Origin: Nageia nagi
Lineage: Eukaryota > Pinophyta
Length of the DNA: 64,000 nt
Assembly (NCBI GenBank): GCA_050084985.1
Contig: JBITNC010000001.1
Coordinates: forward strand, 101,494,001-101,558,000
Direction: 5' to 3'
Part shown: in pieces, positions 58,617 through 64,000 of the stretch
How positions within the stretch are numbered: the first letter of the stretch is position 1
Layout: the number at the start of each line of letters is the position of its first letter
Translations under genes and position numbers: made by a program
The notes under the pieces: generated by a model
Seen by the model: the letters and a program-made list of their open reading frames with translations, nothing else
Databases searched by the model: none
Told to the model about the DNA's origin: nothing

Positions 58617-59100
58617 TATTGGAATGTATAATGCATTATTGTAAAGGTTTGTATTAAATATTTTATATAAGTTAACTAATATTTAAGGGTATCATTTGAT
58701 ACCTTAAGTATTTAAGTGAATATGTTAATGTAACTTGTCCCGTTGGGTAAAAGGATGTGCATATCATGCTTTTGTACATTAGATAAAAGGGTGATCCAAA
58801 GAGGGATTTTGGCCTATAAATAGAAAGCTCCTTATTTATGATTACACATAAATTTGTGGAGTAAATTCATGCTATAGGATATAAGTGTAGGAGTTGAGAT
58901 TAGGAGGATTGTAAGAGAGTTGTATTTATGATTGAAGTAAAGATCTAGTTAGTAGATGTACTCCTAGTTGGAGGAACCACTTCACATCTTGAGTTACTTT
59001 GTGAGATTGTCTTATTTGTTACTTTGTTAAATGTGAAGTTGTGAGCTTTCAAAAGATCTTGGTTGTTTAGGATTGTTCATGTTATAGTTCAATTCTCTCA
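58617..59100 (+). repeat. Copia-D 5' LTR
   Basis: About 484 bp from 'tattggaatgtataatg' (expected TGTTGG) to '...aattctctca'. TATA box at 58814-58824 (CTATAAATAGA). Confidence 0.75.
58814..58824 (+). promoter_or_regulatory. Copia-D LTR TATA box
   Basis: CTATAAATAGA, conserved in the LTR fragment upstream and in the copia-C LTR at 40893-40907. Confidence 0.55.
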
Positions 59101-59102
59101 TT

Positions 59103-59114
59103 TGGTATCAGAGC
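59103..59114 (+). other. Copia-D primer-binding site
   Basis: TGGTATCAGAGC two bases after the LTR end. Undecayed initiator-Met site. Confidence 0.9.
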
Positions 59115-60808
59115 TTTTTCTTAAGGACCATTCAAACCTTTCTCTATTTTGCATAGTTTATTCTTCTTTGCTTGACAAGAAAGCCTTTTTCTCTCTCTCT
59201 CTCATCATGAAATGATTTAATTAAACTAATTAATGGAGTAAGAATTCAAAATTTGCATTAAATTTGCATGCACTAGGAGTATTTGTATACACTTTCATTT
59301 AAGTCTTTACAGAATTGTGATCGAATTAGTCCTTTTTTTCTTAAATGCCTCATTAACTCTTTTCTTGTTGAAAGAGTTTAACCAAATAAGTCTCATTATT
59401 TAGTATTTTTTGAGAAATTTTTATACTAAAATCTATTTTTGGATGCATGCCTAATTTTGTTTACCTCTCTAAGCATTTATTCCTTATGCAAATATGGACT
59501 TGAAAATAATGCATGCTTGAGATTAGTAATTATGTTAAAAATAATAAATGCATTTTTAGTACTTAATTTTTAATTTAAATGCTTATAGCTTATATTAAAA
59601 AAAAAATGATGCATATTTATGCTTAATACTTAAAATTTTATGCATGCCTAGTACTTGCTTAGAACTTAATGCTTAAGGACTTACAAATTTAAGTTAGATA
59701 CTTATTTTTTAAGTCAAATAATGCATGCTTAAGGATTTAATTTTTTGCTTAGGACTTAAAATTTTTAATGCATTCTCAAGTACTTAAATAATAATGCATG
59801 CTTAGTACTTAAGTTAGAATAATATTTATTTATTACTTAAGTTATGATGCCTTTTTTACTTCCTTATGCAAGTTATGGGAATGTTACATGATATATATTT
59901 GATGGTATATCTTCAAGTTATGCATGTTTATGCTTGAGTATTTTGTTTATACTTAAGTATTTATTCTTTATGAAAAGTTAATTAATAAACTTATGTAAAC
60001 ATAGGAATGATGTAAATATGTCCTTTAGGGATTAGTAAACAAAACCCATTGGACACTTAGGTTTCAAGTTATGAATAGATAATATTTTATTTATGCTCTT
60101 TTATTTCATATTTTTTACTTTGATTTATTTTTTAATGCAAACAAAAATGTAAATATTGATATGAGCAACCCCCTAAAATGGATACATCCACATGTACATT
60201 CTGCAATATGACTTGTTTAGGGAGCCATGAGGTGGGGATAGGAGGACTAGAGCCTTAAGTCCGATGATCCAAATGATAAAAAGTTTGTACTTTTTAATTA
60301 CCTCTAAGTCTTCTATTGGTTTGGACATAACTCTATTAGTTGAATAGGCATGTATGTAGTGATACCACATATTTGCACGTCCATTCAAAGATTATTCTAA
60401 TAACCTAGGAGGATAATTTAAAACTTAATCAAGATTAATAATTTGGCCAATCCAATATATATCATAACCTTGAAAAATAGTAGGTACTTCTTGTGAGAGT
60501 ATAATACCTACCAAGGTGAACTAGTTGAGAATTGGTAGTACTTGTGTTCCTCTTGTGTGGGCATCCAGGTCAAGGTATAATTTTAGATAAAAAAATAAGC
60601 CTCAATAATGTCATTCTATATCTATGGTTCTTGAGATGAGAAATGTATTTGGATACATGGGTTTTTATTTGAATTGTAAAATATTTGCAATTGTAAATCA
60701 AATCAAGCATGCCTTAAATGTAACATGTATTATTTATTTGGTTAAAACTTAACATTCAATATTATTTATTGAATCACATACTTATTATTTCATATTTTTG
60801 TGTAGTAA
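59115..60808 (+). other. Copia-D leader with an 'ATGCATGCTTAAGTACTTAA' repeat region
   Basis: Untranslated leader between primer-binding site and gag. From about 59500 to 59870 it contains many variants of 'aatgcatgcttaagtactta' in irregular spacing. The rest has no recognised gene. Confidence 0.6.
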
Positions 60809-61736
60809 ATGGGAGAATCTTTTTTACCCAAACACATACTTGATGGTTCCAACTATGGAATTTGAGAACTTTGGATGAGAATTGAATTACAGGCAAGGAA
60901 GCTATGGTAAATAGTGAATAAGAACCTTATACCTCCTCCAGATGAGAAGGCACTAGAGGTTTATAATATAAAGAATGAGTTGGCAACCTCTATGATTTAT
61001 CGTACAATTTTAGATAATATGCTTCTGATGATATCCTCTTCAACCTTTGCAAAAGAAGCATGGGATAAGCTAAAACAAATCTACCTTGGTTCAAATTTTT
61101 TAAGAAGATTTACCATTCTCCAAAAGTTACTTCAATCTTATCAATGGAGAAGATGAAAATGTGGCTATCTACTTGAACAAAATCATTTACATAAGGATCC
61201 AACCTGTTACTTATGGGTGTAATTGGATCAATGATGAGTTCATGGTCTTCATCATTCTTCAAAGTATTTCTTCAAAATTTAGAAACTTTGTAATAGTTAT
61301 GGAAATAAGGTTTAATGATGAAGAAGTCATCTCCCTTGAGAACCTTTCAAGGCACCTATTGAAGCATGAGGAAACTCTTAATAGTAAAGGGTTGATTTCT
61401 ACTTCTAAAGATAATAATGTTGCTCTTGAAGCAACCAAAATTCCTTTCAAGAAGAAGTTCAACTATCAAATTTTTTTTTATCCTTCTTCTTCCAAAAGGT
61501 TTGGGAAAAGAGGTAATGGCTACAATAGTAACAAGAATAATAGAAACAATAATCATAACAATAGAAATAATGGTAACAATAATCACTTCAAGCAAAGAGA
61601 TGAAAAAAGCAAAGCAAACACTCCTTATCCTAAGGAAAAATTTGATAGCAATTGTAACTATTGTAGCATTCAAGGTCACAAAGAAGTTGATTGTTACAAA
61701 AAAAAGAGAAAAAGTACAAAGGTAATGAAAATGTAA
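60809..61736 (+). pseudogene. Copia-D gag
   Basis: Starts MGESFLPKHILDGSNYGI, the usual copia gag opening (L.G.NY..W), with the Trp codon now TGA. It continues through a clean 80-codon segment at 60914-61156 (NELATSMIYRTILDNMLLMI, AKEAWDKLKQIYLGSNFLRR). A frameshift near 61145 leads to the next 191-codon segment, ending 61736, with FVIVMEIRFNDEEVISLENL, an Asn-rich stretch and a CCHC zinc knuckle CNYCSIQGHKEVDC at about 61650-61691. Domain order and length are normal. Non-functional only because of a few stops and one frameshift. Confidence 0.8.
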
Positions 61737-61739
61737 GGA

Positions 61740-63045
61740 GCTACAAAGGAAAGAAAAATTCTCATGCTGGTTTTATTGCAATGCTCTACTCCATATCTCG
61801 TACTTTTTCATCTGAATAGATTATTGATTCTGGTTACACTAATCACCTATGCTTTGAAAAAGAAAAGTTTAAGAACTTTCATAAGTATAATAAGGATGAA
61901 ATTATGATAGGTGATAACTCTACCCTTGAAGTCCAAAGAATTGGGAGTGTGTTGATTCATGAGAAAGTTCTTGAAAATATTCTTTATGTTCCTAAGTTAA
62001 AGATAAACCTTCTCTCCATAATCCAAGTTGCTAGAAAAGGGTACTCTTTTGAGTTTGACTCTCAATCTTATTGCATTAAGAAAGGACTTGACACTTTGGT
62101 TAAAGGATCAATAAAAGATAACTTCTACATTATGGATCAAGTTCCATCAAATATGTGTCTTGCTTCTAGTGTTTATTCTAAAGGTAATATTTGGCACCAT
62201 CGTTTAGGGCATCTTAACCATAAGAGTATTCAAGTCATGAAAGACCAAGAATTTATGGAAGGTTTACCTTCAATTTCTCTTCTAATTGGTCTATACGAGA
62301 AGTACATTCTTGGCAATATGCATAGACAAAAGTTTGAAAAAGATAAGAAAATAAGAGCATCTCAACTTCTTCAACTTATGCATTCAAATTTGATGGGGCC
62401 ATTTCAAACTAAGTCACTTAAAGGAGCATATTTCATCTTAATCTTCATTGATAACTTTAGTAGGATGACCTTTGGGTATCTACTTGAGCACAAAGATCAA
62501 ATCTTTGAGAGTTTTAAAATTTTTAAGGCCTTTGTTGAGAATCAAACTAACCTTAAAATCAAGATGTTGAGATTAGATAATGAGAGAGAATATAACAATA
62601 ATGAGTTCAATGAATATTATGCTAAGTATGGAATCAAGAGGCAATTTACAGTTCCATACACTCAGCAAATCGATGTTATCGAATGAAAAAATAGAATAAT
62701 CATGGAGATGGCTAGATACATGTTGGGTAATCTTCTTAAGTTCTTATAGGGTGAAACTATGAGCACTACTATTTACATCTTGAATAGGTGTCCCACAAAA
62801 ATTGTTCATAGTAAAACTCCTTTTGAGACATGGTCAGGAAGCAAACCTATCATTTCTCACCTTAAAATGTTTGGTTGTGAAGCTTTCTCCTACATTATTT
62901 CTAAAAAAAGGAAAAAGTTAGACAAAAGAGCTAAAAAATGCATCTTTGTGGGTTACGATGGTTAGCATAGAGGATATAGGCCTTACTCTCTAACTTATAA
63001 AGTAGTATTCATTTCAAAGGATGTAAAGTTCAATGAACTTCTTTA
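61740..63045 (+). pseudogene. Copia-D protease and integrase
   Basis: Protease: IIDSGYTNHLCFEKEKF near 61822 keeps the catalytic DSG. A clean 260-codon segment at 61904-62686 covers the rest of the protease (IGSVLIHEKVLENILYVPKL), the pre-integrase motif IWHHRLGHLNHKSIQ near 62190, and the integrase core with FIDNFSRMTFGYLLEHKDQI and LRLDNEREYNNNEFNEYY; the final E region follows a stop at 62684. The C-terminal segment 62759-62965 contains LKMFGCEAFSYIISKKRKKL and KCIFVGYDG. A stop or two separate the pieces. Confidence 0.85.
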
Positions 63046-63289
63046 AGAATATACTTTTAATGAGAATATTGATGATCTAGAGGACTCATCAATTTTTCTT
63101 AGCTGGTTGGATATTGATATAGATAAATCACCATAGGAACAAAATTCTCCAACATAAAGGGTAACAAGGAGTATGACCTTGAAGAAATCCTTAATTACCA
63201 AGATTGAAAATAACCATGATCCCTCAACCTTTAAAGAAGCTTCTAAGCATGAGTGTTGGATGGAATCCATGAGATTCAAATATGAGGTG

Positions 63290-64000
63290 CTTATGAAAAA
63301 TAAAACTTAGGACTTGATTCCTTATCTAAACGATAAGAATGTGATTGGTAATAAGTGGATCTACAAGGTTAAATTCAATTCAGTTGGAGATATTAAGAAA
63401 TACAAGGTGAGGTTAGTAGCTAAAGGTTTTTCTTAGAAATATGATATGGATTATGAGAAAACCTTTTCTCCCATGGTAAAGATGCCTACTATGAGAGTTA
63501 TCTTTGCTCTTTTTGTAGCTAAAGTATGAAAAGTTTTTAAACTTGATGTCAAGTGTGCATTTCTCAATGGTGACTTGGATGTGAAAATATTCATGAATCA
63601 ACCAGAAGGGTTTATTATGGAAGGCAAAGAGTTCTTTATGTGCAAGCTAAAGAAGTCTTTGTATGGACTTAAGCAAGCACCTCAAGCTTGGTATAGAAAG
63701 ATTTTAGGGTACTTTATAGACATTGGATTCTTCAAGTGCTTTTCTGACTTCAATCTATATGTGTTCAATTAAGAAAAATATGTGGTCTTGATTCTTCTTT
63801 ATATGGATGATCTTTTGATTACTGAGAACAATGATGAAATTATTCAAGAGTGCATATCCAAACATAAGGTAACATTTGAAATGACTAATCTTGGTCTCTT
63901 GCACTACTTCTTAAAATGAAAATGTATCAATACAAGGATTGTACTTACCTCAGTCAATCTAAATATATATTAAACATCTTGTAGAAGTTTAGAATGGAGT
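63290..64000 (+). pseudogene. Copia-D reverse transcriptase, cut by the window end
   Basis: LIPYLNDKNVIGNKWIYKVK near 63318, then KKYKVRLVAKGFS, DMDYEKTFSPMVKMPTMRVI near 63446, FKLDVKCAFLNGDLDVKIFM near 63539, a clean 65-codon segment from 63575 with KKSLYGLKQAPQAWYRKIL, and the active site at 63800-63811, reading YMDD inside LLYMDDLLITENND. TNLGLLHYFL follows near 63885. The rest is beyond the window. Two or three stops interrupt it. Confidence 0.85.

Larger units (their letters stand above)
58617..64000 (+). mobile_element. Copia-D: Ty1/copia element, 5' part to RT
   Basis: 5' LTR 58617-59100, primer-binding site, a long leader (about 1.7 kb), gag from ATG at 60809, protease, integrase and RT past the active site (63800-63811). 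The element runs off the window end, so the rest of RT, RNase H and 3' LTR are not visible. It has fewer stops than the other copia elements here, and is probably the least decayed of them. Confidence 0.85.

Noticed and set aside
61356-61725. Ile/Val-rich frames overlapping copia-D gag
   Set aside because: They are shadows of the Asn-rich part and zinc knuckle of gag, which is in the frame that matches the copia family.
1-64000. tRNA, rRNA or other structured RNA genes
   Set aside because: No tRNA B-box-like arms or rRNA sequence were recognised by eye; only primer-binding sites complementary to initiator-Met tRNA were found. A covariance-model search would settle it.

Overview
This window looks like a piece of a very large, AT-rich plant genome, most probably a conifer. 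It is built almost entirely of old, nested, decaying retrotransposons, and I see no intact host gene. The conifer call is an inference. It rests on a Penelope-like element with a GIY-YIG endonuclease (in land plants such elements, called Dryads, are known chiefly from conifers), on several old Ty1/copia and Tat-like Ty3/gypsy elements, and on the low density of anything else. Nearly every reading frame is broken by stops and frameshifts, many of the kind expected from C-to-T decay.

Region by region. 0-4 kb: unidentified coding-like scraps, a degenerate tandem repeat and AT-rich filler. 4.1-6.3 kb: a tandem duplication of about 1 kb carrying the RNase H end of a LINE (minus strand) and a gypsy gag piece. 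6-22.8 kb: one stratified nest. Gypsy-A (plus) is interrupted by copia-A (minus, 10318-20357). Copia-A is interrupted in pol by a Penelope-like element (plus, about 13640-18257). That element is interrupted by a copia LTR plus primer-binding-site fragment (15007 to about 15530). 22.8-23.1 kb: a 43-bp minisatellite at the expected end of gypsy-A. 23.1-26.8 kb: a non-coding element with two long direct repeats (1.6-1.8 kb) around an interior of only about 0.3 kb. 27-33 kb: mostly AT-rich sequence with no gene seen. 32.9-35.4 kb: the 3' half of copia-B (minus).

36-40.3 kb (minus): a gene-like series of exons with canonical splice sites. One intron carries a compact LTR element (37124-39483) with 127-bp LTRs that differ at one base, a perfect initiator-Met primer-binding site, a polypurine tract and a GC-richer, non-retroviral interior. 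It is the youngest insertion here and looks like a gene-capturing, non-autonomous element whose ends resemble copia-B.

41.7-55.7 kb: gypsy-B, a very large element with LTRs of about 1.8-1.9 kb, gag, protease, an RNase H domain placed before the reverse transcriptase, RT, a second RNase H, integrase, and then a further degenerate reading frame of about 3.8 kb of unknown function. It seems to have landed in copia-C (minus), whose 3' LTR lies at 40.6-41.1 kb and whose pol resumes at 55.7-58.25 kb. 58.6-64 kb: copia-D, same family as copia-C but on the plus strand, running off the window after the RT active site.

The most interesting items are the Penelope/copia/gypsy nest, the young gene-capture LTR element, and the extra reading frame and unusual RNase H position of gypsy-B.
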